Assembly (NCBI GenBank): GCA_964017065.1 | Contig: OZ024786.1 | Coordinates: 5,185,781-5,249,780, forward strand | Origin: Haliclona indistincta | Lineage: Eukaryota; Porifera; Demospongiae; Haplosclerida; Chalinidae | Direction: 5' to 3' | Length of the DNA stretch: 64,000 nucleotides | Shown: positions 31,085-42,299 of the stretch, one piece after another | Layout of the letters: each line of letters starts with the position of its first letter | Numbering within the stretch: the stretch's first letter is position 1 | Made by a program: the position numbers and the translations under genes | Notes under the pieces: model-generated | The model's input: only the letters and a program-made list of their open reading frames with translations | What the model was told of the DNA's origin: nothing | Databases searched by the model: none

Positions 31085-31600
31085 TCAGCTATTTTTTGAA
31101 AGTATACTCTTGTGCTCCTGAACTGCTTTTTCCTTGTCCGGCCTTTCTAACTTGATACACAATGGTGGCAGTGAAGCGGTTACTTTAGATGTGTTCTTTT
31201 TGCCCTTTATTTCTTCCCATAGCTTCGCAAATAGGTCTTCAACTTAACCTATTATGTAAAAGTATGATCATCATGTAATGAATTCAACATTAGCTCACCA
31301 TAGAGAGAGTCTGTTCGACTTTGCCTGTGGCAGCGTCAATGACTAAGAGACCAGTAGCAGTCGCTTGGACCATGTGGGTGTCGTACACTTTATTGTATAC
31401 AAAGAGACAGAGAATTTTGACCACTTCTTTCGGGCATCAGTGACGGCTGACTGAAAGTGACTGACACCATCACGATCTGGGAAGGCTACCACAAGTGCCA
31501 TTGAGATGTTCTTGAAATACGTGCACGAACGATAGAGGTACTTTATGTCTGTAGCCACCAGATTTGTACTTTGGATACATAAAGCATTAGCCTGTTAGTA
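31085..31600 (-). pseudogene. Minus-strand exon remnants, possible 3'-5' exonuclease-like
   Basis: On the minus strand an open block (about 31580-31345) reads ATDIKYLYRSCTYFKNISMA and DARKKWSKFS. In another frame it continues KILCLFVYNKVYDTHMVQAT and ATGLLVIDAATGKVEQTLSM. After a possible 60-70-nt intron, 31238-31085 reads EDLFAKLWEEIKGKKNTSKV and LERPDKEKAVQEHKSILSKN-stop. The KxxxxLC...VYDTxxxQ pattern is reminiscent of EXD1/Egalitarian-type DEDD exonucleases. This is a weak recollection. Confidence 0.25.
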
Positions 31601-31619
31601 ATAAACTGCATTAATGTGT

Positions 31620-33400
31620 ATGAAACAATCAGTGATTGTAGATGTATGTAGATGCTGCTTTATCGGTTACGGGCATACAATCAGAAATGTGCTATTTTAG
31701 ACCTTATACAGTGAGGGCAAAATGAGGACATGATGCATGGAGATGTCACAGGAAGAGAGAGATAAAGTTATGAAAGGGCTAATGCACAAACCTACCGATC
31801 AGCACAGCATGACAGCTGCTACAGTATACCACACTATATTACCATGTGCTCCATAGCTCCATTGTGGCTATAAAAAAGAGGTTGTGCCTTAACAGAAAGA
31901 GGCCTTAACAGGTTGTGCACGACTGGTGGACAGTGTTAATTCTAGTGAGCAGATTGTTACTCCCATTAACCATAACTAAAGTGCAGGGGTGTGCTTGGGC
32001 TGATTTATTAAATGTTGCTATCAATATTGCTATCGAGTGTCTCAATGTTGGTCGCCGACTCGTGATAATGAATAGCTCTCGTCGTCACTAGTATCACAAT
32101 CTCACTATATTGCTGAGGCCACGCCCACATTCAATAGCAGTTATGATCCACTCAATATCACGCGCTACGTGCCACAGGAATTCATGCTTACTTTAGTAGC
32201 AGAGCAGCTGTTTACAGCCACATTTTGAAAGACAGCTGCTAAACACTTTAGTCTAGCATCATGTCCTGTCACCATGGTGCCACGTATAACTCTGGTCTGT
32301 AGTACTCTTTGCATCTTAAATTTGTAGCAATTCTATGCAGATAATTGTACCTTACGGCTACCGGCTGTAACCCAGGTTACCCTGGGCGCGTAGGCACAGA
32401 GGGTTAAGTGTTTGGGTTAGTCTGTATAATGTGTGAAGATACATTCCAATGTTTCTGCACTTTCATGACTCCTCAAAGTCTTGCATTCTCTGGGTATTGT
32501 AGCTAGAGGATACAAGAGCATAATTATTATGACGCTGTGCATAATGTACCTGCAATTTTATTACAGAGCAATCGGCAGCTCATTCTGCCACGTCATTTAA
32601 GAAGTGGCTGATCACTTTAATTAGTGATTTTGGGGGAGGGGGGACGCTTTGAGTTGGACGGAATCTTTAAGCCCCCGAACCTCCTGCTCTATCATCAACT
32701 CTCAAAAGTAAGTCATGTTATTTTGCATTTTATTAGCAAATATTATTTCTCTATCTGTTTGATGCATGCAGACTACTACTTCAGACATTATAGCTGAATT
32801 GTATAAACTTCGCCAGTTGGGTAGGGACATTTCTAACTCCGCCGCTGGATCACTAGGTTGTTTAATTGAAGCAATGGGGGCCGGCAAGGGTTCGTTACAT
32901 TATACCCACTACATTGCCTGCCCCTTTGTATGAAGGTTAGTAGTTCAAATCTCTGAAGTGTTTGCCAGGGTTAAGTTTGTTATGCTAAGATGACATAGTG
33001 TCTGAGCATGCTTTGTATGTTTAATCAAATCATGTGGTCTTGAGGCAGTAGCCAAACTATGAGTGGGTGGAGACACAAGGCATAATCGTCTTGTAGTTTT
33101 GTCTATCTGGCTGTCACAAAGATTTCTTCTTGCTGTTCACTAGAAACTATGACTGTTACTTTTATACATATATGTGATTATGGGTCGTAATGGACTTCCG
33201 GTCAATTGGCCGGACGACTGCAATTACATGAAAAAGTAAAAATTTACATTTGGGTGGAAATACTGTATCACGCAATAAGCAAATTCTTCATATGGCAATA
33301 CATTTTACGGTTTAATGTGTTTTTCTTTCATTTCTGCAGTTACTCACTGATCAAACACAATTTATTGTATTACTTTCCTTTCTTCTTTTCCTTCCCCTAA
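31620..33400. other. No supported gene
   Basis: Mostly AT-rich. A small palindrome ACCCAGGTTACCCTGGG lies near 32370 and a T/C-rich run near 33360-33400. No exon chain was found on either strand. Confidence 0.5.
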
Positions 33401-34039
33401 ACATCCAGTTTCCGTTCTATTTTAGTGGCATCTACAGGAAATCGCACTGTGGTGGCAAGGGACGTGGAGCCCGAAGAAGTAGAAGAGGTGTGTTAGAGAA
33501 TGCGGTCATGAGAGAAATAGCTAATGGTCAGTTGAAAATAGTGAATAAGAGACCTTAGGTGAGGAAATATGGGGTCTGGCTTGATGTTCAACAGCCTCCC
33601 CAAGTAGTGACGCTCATCCCAGCAGTGCCTGTTGAACAGCAGAAGCTGCAGGAACCACCACTGATGGCATGTTTGTATGTGATGTTTTTAGTATTACAAT
33701 TTGACTACTTATTTCAGCTATTGGTGATATATGCTGGTTCAGCAGGTCAGGGGTCAGAGCATGGTCAGTTCAATCTTTAATCTATCTTACGTGATTGAAG
33801 TTTCTACAGATTTTGATGACGCAGATTTGGACATTGACATGTCAGTCGGTTAGTTAACCAACTTCTTTGAATTCACTGTTAATGTGTAATTTTCTACATA
33901 AGACACCAAACATTTCGATGTAAAAGAATTAATAATAAAATTGCTAAACTTAACATAAGGTATGACCATGCAGTGTTGATTTGTTGGTTGACCAGGGTAT
34001 TGGTCCATTCATAATCTCATGTCCATTTTTGCTGTCCAG

Positions 34040-34130
34040 TTCAAAGAGGAAGAGGAGGAGGGAGAGGGAGAAGAGGAGGAGGGAGAGGGAGAAGAGGAGA
34101 GGGAGAAGAGGGAGAAGAGGAGGACGAAAG
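34040..34130. repeat. (GGAGAA)n purine tract
   Basis: Repeated AGGAGGAGGGAGAGGGAGAA units. All ORFs across it on both strands (Lys/Arg/Glu or Ser/Leu/Pro runs) are repeat translations. Confidence 0.9.
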
Positions 34131-34139
34131 CTGGTAGAG

Positions 34140-34452
34140 CAGGGTTGTAGGTATTCAGCACTTTTAGAGCTACAGTACTTTGACCTGGTAAGAATGTTGG
34201 TAATAGATCCAATGCATAACATGTTGCTAGGAACTGGAAAACGGATGATCCATGTTTGGATTGATCAGGCATTGATAATAAAGGCCGACTTTGAATCCCT
34301 CACAAGATAGAATCTAGTTTTTCTAGCTTTACAGCAGATCAGTTTAAGAACTGGATAAACATATTTTCTATACCAGTTCTTTACAATATATTACCTAGTG
34401 CACATATGGAATGCTGGCGGCATTATATTGCTAGCATGCTGTGTACTATGTA
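34140..34452 (+). pseudogene. CMC-type transposase core fragment
   Basis: One frame reads LLELQYFDLVRMLVIDPMHN and then MLLGTGKRM, the ELPYFDPVRMxVIDPMHNLxLGTAKxM block of CACTA/CMC (tnp2/Plavaka-like) transposases. After a stop near 34310 another frame reads SSFSSFTADQFKNWINIFSI, then PVLYNILPSAHMECWRHYIA, matching the next conserved block (SxFSxFTADQWKNW...L..xLPxxHxxCW). The two are separated by a stop/frameshift and degrade after 34452. The catalytic acidic residues beyond DPMHN cannot be verified. Confidence 0.65.
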
Positions 34453-35253
34453 AACAAAAGCTAACATCTTTAGACATCTCTCTAGCTGATGGACTACCAA
34501 AGCAGTTTTGTAGGCATAAATTATACCAATTTACCAATTTTGGTTAAATACAATGGTATCTTAGCCAGACAGAATTGTAATTTATTAATTAATTAATTAT
34601 ATTGCCTGACTAACAGACTTGCGTAGTGTATCATGGCCTTAAGGTATATCAGGGTTCCACACTGTTCTCCTTAAATTCTGTGCATCTTAACTAGATGTGT
34701 GATTCACGTCCACAAGAGAGGTCACGTACTCAGACAGATCTTTTCTACTTCAATGGTAAATAATGGAATAATGATGTTATCGCACCATTGTCAGCTGTTC
34801 CCAATGATTTAAGCAGTATGGTAAGCGTTGATTGCACTAATTGGCAACAGTCAAGCAGCTTTTTAAGTCAAATCAAGTATGAGGACATCAAAAAAGGAGA
34901 AACCCCAGAGTCACCAGTATGTTTCATTACCTTAGTGTACTAGAGCCTTGGTACAACCAAAACTTGTATGGAGGCTGCCATGACATTGTATTATTGTAAA
35001 TTGTGTATACATCTTTATCTAAGCTGCCACAGAGCTTCACTAGTGGTGATGATGCTAGTACAGCAGGAGCTTCAAAGAGCCCAGGCAAAATCCAGGGACA
35101 CCACCATACAGCAGCAAGCTGAGTCAGCAAGTATCAAACTGTGCTGGACAGCACCACTTTGTCACCACCACCAATCAAGGGAAGGTCACCCTCACGAATC
35201 TATCAAGAACAGTAAAAAAAACTACAGAATCATCAATACTTCGATACTATTTT

Positions 35254-35469
35254 AGCTGACAAAACTTTCGCTGTTCGACTAGTAGGGTTTACCAGGAAGC
35301 AAGTTGTGCAAATATCTAACTGTGTAGTAGTACCATCTCGGTACGGTGCCGGCTTTGAGATAATGATTAAAGCAACCAGTGAAATTACAGAATTACCTCA
35401 TCATGAAGAAATCGACTTCACTACCCTTGCAACAGTCACCGGAAAGCAAGATCATCCAACCTGTCACTA
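35254..35469 (+). pseudogene. Exon-like ORF, possible RPA/OB-fold-like
   Basis: After a TTTTAG acceptor the frame reads ADKTFAVRLVGFTRKQVVQI, SNCVVVPSRYGAGFEIMIKA, TSEITELPHHEEIDFTTLAT, then stops at 35467-35469. Alternating hydrophobics with a YGxxFEIMIKxxTxI core resemble an OB-fold strand pattern of the RPA70 kind. This is a structural guess. It lies between the transposase and Ulp1 exons, so it may belong to the element. Confidence 0.3.
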
Positions 35470-35843
35470 GATGTAAACTTGAACTTCCATAATTTCATGA
35501 TATAATGTATAATCACTTTGCTATTTACTATGAACTTTTACAACTGTTCAGAAAGAGTTTACTGCATGATACAGTTAGAATGTGTAGCAGTCCTATCGAA
35601 TGCCAATTAAATGCTATTCAGATTATGTAACAGGGCTGTAAACAAAGACTCTTAACAATTGTGTGGCCTACCTGTAAAGAAGTGGCTAATGCTATCGCTG
35701 ATGATAAGGTAGACATTAATTTTACTTCAGTAAATTTATTGTAGTACTGCAGGAGTACCTCTTCAAGATAGTTAATGGAGAGATAAGGAATGAGAAAAGA
35801 GATATTGTGATGTTAAAGCAGTGTACAGGGAGCAATTAAAAAA

Positions 35844-36062
35844 ATGAAAGACGTGCAGTTCCATGCTTTGAGAAATTCACTTGATCATTTTACGAGCGAA
35901 GAGGTATTAAAATGGTGCGTGTTTAATTACCTGAATCACCAGCAGACATGTACTCCAGCAAGATGCCTGGAATTAACTCTTGTATTTCAGCCAAAGTTGT
36001 TGGATGTGTCTGATTTAATTTTGATGGCTGCACATGTAAATGGAAATCACTGGTGTCTAGCT
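35844..36062 (+). pseudogene. Ulp1-like (C48) cysteine protease exon
   Basis: ATG 35844 reads MKDVQFHALRNSLDHFTSEE and later LILMAAHVNGNHWCLA, ending at a GTGAGT donor (36063) in phase 0. NGNHWCLAV is the catalytic-His strand of Ulp1/SENP-type proteases (xxPVNxxxHWxLxV). The Asp and Cys that should follow on later exons were not found. Such proteases are commonly encoded beside CMC-type and related transposases, matching the fragment 1.5 kb upstream. Confidence 0.55.
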
Positions 36063-36448
36063 GTGAGTCATTACATAGATTAACTTTTGGTGCGTATGTA
36101 CATGGCCGGTTAATTACTATACGGACCATTGCATGAAACGTTAATTACTTATAATATTATTATAGACTGTATTATGAGGCTTTGCAAGCTGAAGCTTTGC
36201 AAGGTTAATGTTCCTGACTATTAAGCATTGAGATAAAAATATTATAAGTGACTATCATGTTGTACATGAATTATATTATTCATGAACTAGTAAAACTACC
36301 GATAATTTCATTTGCTTGATAGGGCATAGACTTAATTCATCAACAATTATTCTACATTGATCCATTAAAAAGGTCGGGATGTAAAAGATATCTAGACTAG
36401 GTATAAATAGACTAGGTTGTGTCTCTTCTGCTGATACGCATGACAGGT

Positions 36449-36850
36449 TTGTCACAGAAAGAGCCGAAGAAAAAGAAACTTGAAATATGGGATGACTTAC
36501 CAGCAAATGTCTTCACTGTTGCAAGTGTTGATAACTTCGACAAGTTGCACTGTAGCAAACAACAGCGTAGCTATCACGGCAGAACAGTTCAACTTGTCCA
36601 ACCGAAACCCACTCTTCCACCAATCGCTCAATTCGATCCTCAACAATCAGTTTCAGAGCATCCACATTCAGAAGACACAACTGCTTTTGAAGACCATTTT
36701 CTGATGATACTTTCCAGACCATTTTTGGGAGCAGCAGAACCACCATCTCCACCTTTACCACCAGCTCCACCTGCCCAGCACCTTCCTTCTCCACCTCCTC
36801 TAAAATCACAGTCAAGAACTGATCCTTTGGCAGCCATCCATGCTGGTTAG
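36449..36850 (+). CDS. Pro-rich exon with YHGxTVQLVQP motif
   Basis: After ATGACAG (possible acceptor) the frame reads LSQKEPKKKKLEIWDDLPAN, VFTVASVDNFDKLHC and QQRSYHGRTVQLVQPKPTLP, then a Pro-rich stretch (PPSPPLPPAPPAQHLPSPPP) to a stop at 36848-36850. The ASVDNFDxL...SxHGTTVQLVQP block is remembered from repetitive metazoan proteins of unknown role. The second half of this exon (from about 36676) is the left end of duplication B, and copy A has only that half. Probably transposon-derived. Confidence 0.45.
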   Translation: MSQKEPKKKKLEIWDDLPANVFTVASVDNFDKLHCSKQQRSYHGRTVQLVQPKPTLPPIAQFDPQQSVSEHPHSEDTTAFEDHFLMILSRPFLGAAEPPSPPLPPAPPAQHLPSPPPLKSQSRTDPLAAIHAG

Positions 36851-38112
36851 TAATACAGCTGGGCCGGACATACAAGATTATACTATGATATGATTTCATC
36901 GATGCAAACTAGAATAACCTGTCAGCTTTCAAATATCACAGGGAATATGGCACAATTGGAGAGAGTTCTCAATATGGCTCTAATGAAGAATTGTCGAGAC
37001 ATCAGTCACCCATGAAAACACCGACAAACAGTGCTAGGAAGGAGAGAAAAAGGCGCACTCCACTGTAGACACAGGTATTCATGTCAACACTCTTGATTAA
37101 TGATGAAATAATCTAGTTACTAAATATGAAATAATCTGGTTGTAAGGTACTTGATTGTATCTGAGACTCCATAAGTAGATTTTTCAGATGACTATCAAAT
37201 GTTATCTAGAGTAGTTTACCTACTATGGCCCAGTTGTATCCCGACGAAGATTGCAGTAGACCTGCAGCGCATGGATACAGATATGATCAGGTATTCTCAA
37301 AGTATCTGGCAACCACTAGAGTCACACCACAGAAACGTACCTCACAGTCTTTGTTATTGTATGACAGAATCTCTGACAGATTCTGTCATACAATAACAGT
37401 GTTATTTTATGGTCACTGTCACTTTCACTGTTAGTTGCTGTCATTGTTGTTTGTAATAATTATTGTCCTTTCCTAGATACAGAAAAGTGTTTTGTGATGA
37501 TTGCAGTACGAATTGTAAGTTTGTGTGTATATGTTGTATACATATAAACAATAGTAGTTTATTGTTGATATGTTTTATATATAAAACTCAAGTCAGGGCC
37601 CCGGGCTGCAGGTGTTCAATCAAGTACTTTAAGATGAATAATCAGATCATTGATCGGCACACTTTGCCTACGAGGCACGAGAATGGATTGATTCTTGTAC
37701 ATGTACACAGAGAATGATCACATGAGAAAAATAGTTCGTTAAATACAAACGCATTTACTCTACTCTCCGAAAGTTTCTTCAGTGGTCACTGAGAATGTTC
37801 ATATATTCACAAATATGAAAATAGTATATTGTAAACTACTGATTCCTTTCTATCAACTCATGCTGATATGAATGATGTGCGAGCCGAACGAATGAAAGTT
37901 TTGAATGAAGACGTAGCTGATATAAATGAGAAAATATTGTTTAAGAATATTAGCAAATATTGTTTAAATACATATCAGTAGTATTGAAGTTATATAGTTC
38001 TTCACATATTTCTTGTGCTGCCTGGTAGTCCAGAGTCCAGGTTTTGTACTGTCCAGAGGAGATAACTCAAGAGCATCAACTTGAGTTAAGAAACGCTCAC
38101 AGGATCTAAGAA

Positions 38113-38265
38113 GCTGGTCAGACTCCTACGCCAGGAGATGTTGTGATAATTCATGATGATGATCATCCCAGAGGATACTGGAGGTTGACAGTAATCGAAG
38201 AACTAATTGTTGGCAGAGATGGATTGGTTTGAGGCGCTGTCTTGAGACTTTCACTCAAGAAAGGA
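38113..38265 (+). pseudogene. BEL/Pao pol C-terminal (DUF5641-like), copy B
   Basis: Same block as copy A (GDVVIIHDDDHPRGYWRLTV), but CGA has become TGA at 38230-38232, so the reading is interrupted before GAVLRLSLKKG. This copy cannot be functional. Confidence 0.7.
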
Positions 38266-38273
38266 CGACGAAC

Positions 38274-38661
38274 TGTAATACTCATGGCACCGAACTGATC
38301 AATCACTTTTCACTTGTTTTACACTAGTCATTGTACACCAAGTCACTATTTAAGCCCCGGTGGCACACTCTCACATGTTCACGTTCATATGTTCAGTTCA
38401 GTCTGTCACTATTTTCTATTGCTGCATTCTCTGACAATAATTATTTCTCTGTCATTTGCTGCGGTAGCTGTCGATACCACACGAACCACACTCTGTGGAC
38501 GATTATATAACTCCACATGACTATTCATCATTTCAACTTACTAACTCTGATTTATTATGTACGTATCACGTGATCTACCAAGCTGTTACGAATGAGAATT
38601 TGAGCAAGTCGATAGAGGACGTAGAACAAGAATTCTAGGTCTGGGTAAACAATAATCTACA
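38274..38661 (+). mobile_element. BEL/Pao LTR, copy B (388 bp)
   Basis: TGTAATACTCATGGC to AATAATCTACA. It differs from LTR A by a small deletion (the TCACTTATCACCAAACTGAT region) and scattered substitutions. The primer site follows at 38662, with its first T changed to C (CGGTCCTTCGAACCGGAT). Confidence 0.7.
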
Positions 38662-38699
38662 CGGTCCTTCGAACCGGATCGGAATACCAATAGTCAGCT

Positions 38700-39054
38700 T
38701 GAGTCAAGCTGACTACAGACGAGCTACGAAGACGATCAACCACGTGGTACGTCAAGGACGAGCAAACTCGGAGAACCGACCCGCCGATTGAGACTGACAA
38801 GCAGAGTACCGCCGACACTGTTCCCGAAAGCATGAATCTAACGACGGGAGCCAAGACCAATGAGAGTTTAACTCGAAGGCTCAAGGAAATAGGCGGGCAT
38901 GGAGTACGTGTCTGAGATGAAGTATACAAACAAGCTAAAAATATTGAAGACCTTTTCAGACAAGGCTGCATTACTCGCTGCGATGGATCGTGAGATCTTG
39001 GAGGTGATATCTGAAGACAAAGTTGAAGGTGAAATAGAGCAGAGTGACATATGA
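38700..39054 (+). pseudogene. BEL/Pao gag N-terminus, broken, copy B
   Basis: Reads KDEQTRRTDPPIETDKQSTA to SLTRRLKEIGGHGVRV-stop, then from ATG 38917 MKYTNKLKILKTF to EGEIEQSDI-stop. It shares with copy A the loss of the ATG-containing bases kept in copy C. Confidence 0.55.
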
Positions 39055-39699
39055 ACAAGCTAGGTGTTGAGGAGAGCTACCCACTCCTAGTGGGTGGAGG
39101 AACTGATGGTGCTTCAGTAAATGTCAGTCAACATACAGGTATGATTTGTCAAATGAAGCGCGCCTTAACATGGTTATTTTGGTTGTGGTCTTTTTTACTC
39201 ATCGGCTTGAATTAGCCTGGAAGATGCTTTCAGCCGTTCTCTATTCTCTAATATTAGCAAGATGTTGTTGTGCTTGCATTGTGTTTCAAGAATCATTGCA
39301 TCCGACATCGTCAACTTGTGATCTGACACTCAGGCTACCAACTATGCATCAAAACAAGAATAAATTTAAGGAAACCTTTATAGAATGTCTTGTAAACAGC
39401 ATATAATTTGGACTGATTCTATGTTGTTCCCTATCATCTTATATTAGCGAGATGTTGTTGCGCTTGTAATACGTGTATGAGAAGTCTTCGAAAAAATCGA
39501 ATGAACTTGCAGGTGTTGTGGAAGAGCTGAAAGGCGTTTTTGAATTTCCTGTTGGTTTTACATAAATATCCTTGCACACAATCAGTGCTGTTTGATCTCG
39601 TAATGGTATAGAGAAATGACTGAAGAGGGTAACTAATAGAACTCTGGCTCAGTGCATGGTCGCAATGGTGTAAGGTCATTGGATGGAATTCAGTTTGCC

Positions 39700-41640
39700 G
39701 CTGTAAAACGAAAATATGGAAAAGTCCCAAATTAGGCACCACCCACCAAATTTTCTCAATTCAAGTTAGGCCAACAAACTTGCAGCGCTCTGGTTTATGT
39801 CGTACAGCTAGATGTTCAAAGTTGCAGCGCTGTAAGTTGGAAGTCATATGTAGTCATTCGAGTGTCTATAGTTTAAATAAATTTTTCTACTTCTGAAGTT
39901 AGGCAGCGTAAAGTCGAAAGCTGTCCCAAATTAGGGGACTTTACTTTATCTCCTCCTCAACTGCGTCTAGTTGACTCACGACTTGCTGGAAGGACTGGAG
40001 CTCCAGGGACGTCTCCAGTGATTCATGAGGGACGGCAGCTTGCTCCGCTTCTCTCTCCTCTGCTGTCACTGGTATTGGCTAGCTGCTAGGGGCATTTCCT
40101 CCCTTACCATGCAGGTCCTTAACTCTATAGTAACCATATACAGTGCTTCCAGCTTAGTCGCTCCACTTTTTAATTTTTTGCAACCATGAAATATTTTCGC
40201 ATGTAAAAATTTTATTTCAATAGCTATATGCATGATTCTTGGAATAGACGTAGATACATCATATCTCTATCAGAATGTCAATTCAGGAGGATACAGAATG
40301 AACCGTAATGTTTGTACGACATCAAACGTGATAGGAACTGGTGCGACTATTGCAGTAGCTACTTTTTAAGAGTGAACTCAAAAATTACTTCGAGTTAAGA
40401 ACACACACTTCACTTCAAGTAAATATAGTGCCTTTTACACTGGTATACCAAGAATTGAACATTATCTTTGCGCGCAGAGTTTTTCAGAGCTTGTTGAAGC
40501 GTTGAAATTGGAGGTTTTCAATGCCCTGGACTTTTTAAGAACAAACTTCAGAAACCTTTCGAGTTAAGAAAAATCCCTTTAGTTTTATAATGATAGGTAT
40601 ATGATACATCCATAAAACAGAATTCAGGCCTGTATCTTTATCGCTTTGCAAGTAGCGATTGCGTTTGTGATACTGATGATGTCGCAACAAAAATTTAAAA
40701 TGGCGACTTTGTATTGGTTCTATTGGAGCGACTCCACGGTGCTTGTGCAACGTAGTTCTCTGTTCCTGACTGAGAGTAAGTGCAAAATACAACTTAAACT
40801 TGCAAAAATGATGCAAAACGTGCAAGTATGAAAAAGTGGATCGACTAAGCTGGAAGCACTGTATTAGTACGTACATGTAACATTGAGCTGACCTGGCAGC
40901 ATAACGTAGAGTATTGAGAGTGTGCTCACGGCAACTGAAACCAGGAGATATAGTAGATGACAATACTTCGATGACATAAGTCACTTCGATGAATTATAGC
41001 AACTCATTTGTATGCGCAAACCAAGCTACATTATTGCATGCCCAAATGACTGCATTTTATATCGCGGTGCACACATTGATGCTACACATTGTCCTCCTGC
41101 TACCAAAGATATGGATTTTTTACTAATATTTTTATGAAAAAAACTTAAACTGTTTCTCGTGATTAACATTACAGAGTGCAAATAGTTTCTATAGTCAGGA
41201 CAGTACCACTTAGCAGACCAAGCAAAATTTTAGCAAAACAGACCAAGCAAAATTTTAGCTGATCGCCAAGCTTCCTACAGTAACTCACCTGAGACAAAAA
41301 AGCTTTGTTTCTAGTGACAGCTATAAAAAATTGTGTAAGTATATTAAAAGAGCTGCTCGTGTCAAATATTTACTGAATCCAGATAAGAAAAGGGAAGCTG
41401 CTTAAACCTGGTTAACTAAACTAAATAATAACAAAGAGGATCAGTTGATAGTTACATCCCTTGGTATTTATTTTGATGCAAAAACGTCTTGGAAAGTTAG
41501 GTATTTTAGTCCTAGTGCTAATGGCGGACGATTACTTGAATTACTTCAGCATACACACCACGTTTTGTAATCGGGTTGTGAATATGGCACACTTTTCACC
41601 TGTGACCGTGTGTTGGATTATGCTAGCTCAGTGCTAATTG
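39700..41640. other. No supported gene
   Basis: Short ORFs only. Repeated ..TTCGAGTTAAGAA.. motifs at about 40390 and 40558 and a 25-bp duplication (AGACCAAGCAAAATTTTAGC) at 41216-41262. Confidence 0.5.
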
Positions 41641-41656
41641 TCACTCATGCCTGCAG

Positions 41657-42050
41657 GTAGAGGTACTGCTCAAGTACATCAGGAATGAAGAAGAGCGCAA
41701 GGCGATTCTGCACTCTTGTCATATCGAACCTACGTCTGGGCATTTGGGCAGAGTACGTACTATGTACAGAATTAAGGAAAGGTTCATGTGGACGGGCATG
41801 TACAAGGATGTACAGCAGTTGGTACGTTTATATTTGATGTTTCATCACAATTGGTTATTTGACGTGTGTATAGGTAATGACGTGTGATGTGTGTCAACTT
41901 ATGAACAGGAAGTTGACAACAGGCACTCCCTGTCTCAATGCCATACCTGTTAAGTCACTCTGGTATATGATCGGTATTGATTTTATTGGTCCCATTCGCC
42001 CGAGAGGAAACAATGGCAATCGGTTTATATTAACAGTAACAGACAAATTC
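41657..42050 (+). pseudogene. Ty3/Gypsy integrase HHCC and core start, intron-split
   Basis: Exon 41657-41821 reads VEVLLKYIRNEEERKAILHS, CHIEPTSGHLGRVRTMYRIK, ERFMWTGMYKDVQQL: the two His of the HHCC zinc finger. A 52-nt GT-AG segment (41822-41873) follows. It is not a multiple of three, and removing it restores the frame into VMTCDVCQLMNRKL (the two Cys), then MIGIDFIGPIRPRGNNG and FILTVTDKF with the first catalytic Asp. A frameshift near 42047 follows. An intron in the zinc finger is unusual for an active element. The core is cut off before the second Asp. Confidence 0.7.
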
Positions 42051-42096
42051 ACAAGTGGGCTGAAGCAGCCACAACAACAGATAAGAGTGCTGAGGA

Positions 42097-42290
42097 TAAA
42101 ATGTGTTCTGATGTTGTCCATCTAGACTTCAAGAAGGCTTTTGACTCGGTAGATCATAGTATTCTTCATCCAAGCTCCAATCCATGGGGATCGTTGGTCA
42201 GTTGCTCAATTGGTTTGTGGCGTATCTCGATAATCGGTGCCAACTTGTTACTGTCCACTGTCAATACTCTGATCTTCTGATACTCTGATC
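42097..42290 (+). pseudogene. LINE reverse transcriptase fragment
   Basis: Directly after the Gypsy fragment, a frame reads SDVVHLDFKKAFDSVDHSIL, the DVxYLDFKKAFDxVxH palm motif of jockey/CR1-type non-LTR reverse transcriptases. After a frameshift near 42165 another frame reads SMGIVGQLLNWFVAYLDNRC. The junction with the integrase lies around 42085-42095. Confidence 0.65.
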
Positions 42291-42299
42291 GAGTTAAGG

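Larger units (their letters stand above)
33421..36062 (+). mobile_element. Decayed CMC (CACTA/EnSpm-like) transposon region
   Basis: In one orientation the region holds short acidic exon-like pieces (RTVVARDVEPEEVEE near 33450; GVWLDVQQPPQVVTLIPAVP near 33568; DFDDADLDIDMSV near 33812), a purine tract, a DPMHN-type transposase block, a possible OB-fold exon and a Ulp1-like protease exon. Transposase plus C48 protease is a known pairing in CMC and related elements. No TIRs were identified, so the limits are approximate. Confidence 0.5.
36676..39699. repeat. Large duplication, copy B
   Basis: Collinear with 21277-25171 but without the roughly 915-bp insertion of copy A. It includes the MAQLYPDEDCSRP ORF (37225), Pao pol end (38113-38265, with an in-frame TGA at 38230), LTR, primer site, gag fragment (ATG 38917 to stop 39052-39054) and the hAT-like piece (about 39474-39600). 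It has about 50 bp near 39103-39153 that A lacks. Confidence 0.9.

Noticed and set aside
31360..31600. Firm assignment as an exonuclease gene
   Set aside because: The frame changes within the motif and catalytic acids cannot be placed, so it is kept only as a low-confidence remnant.
34009..34272. Minus-strand Ser/Leu/Pro ORF
   Set aside because: It is the complement of the GGAGAA purine tract and the transposase fragment.
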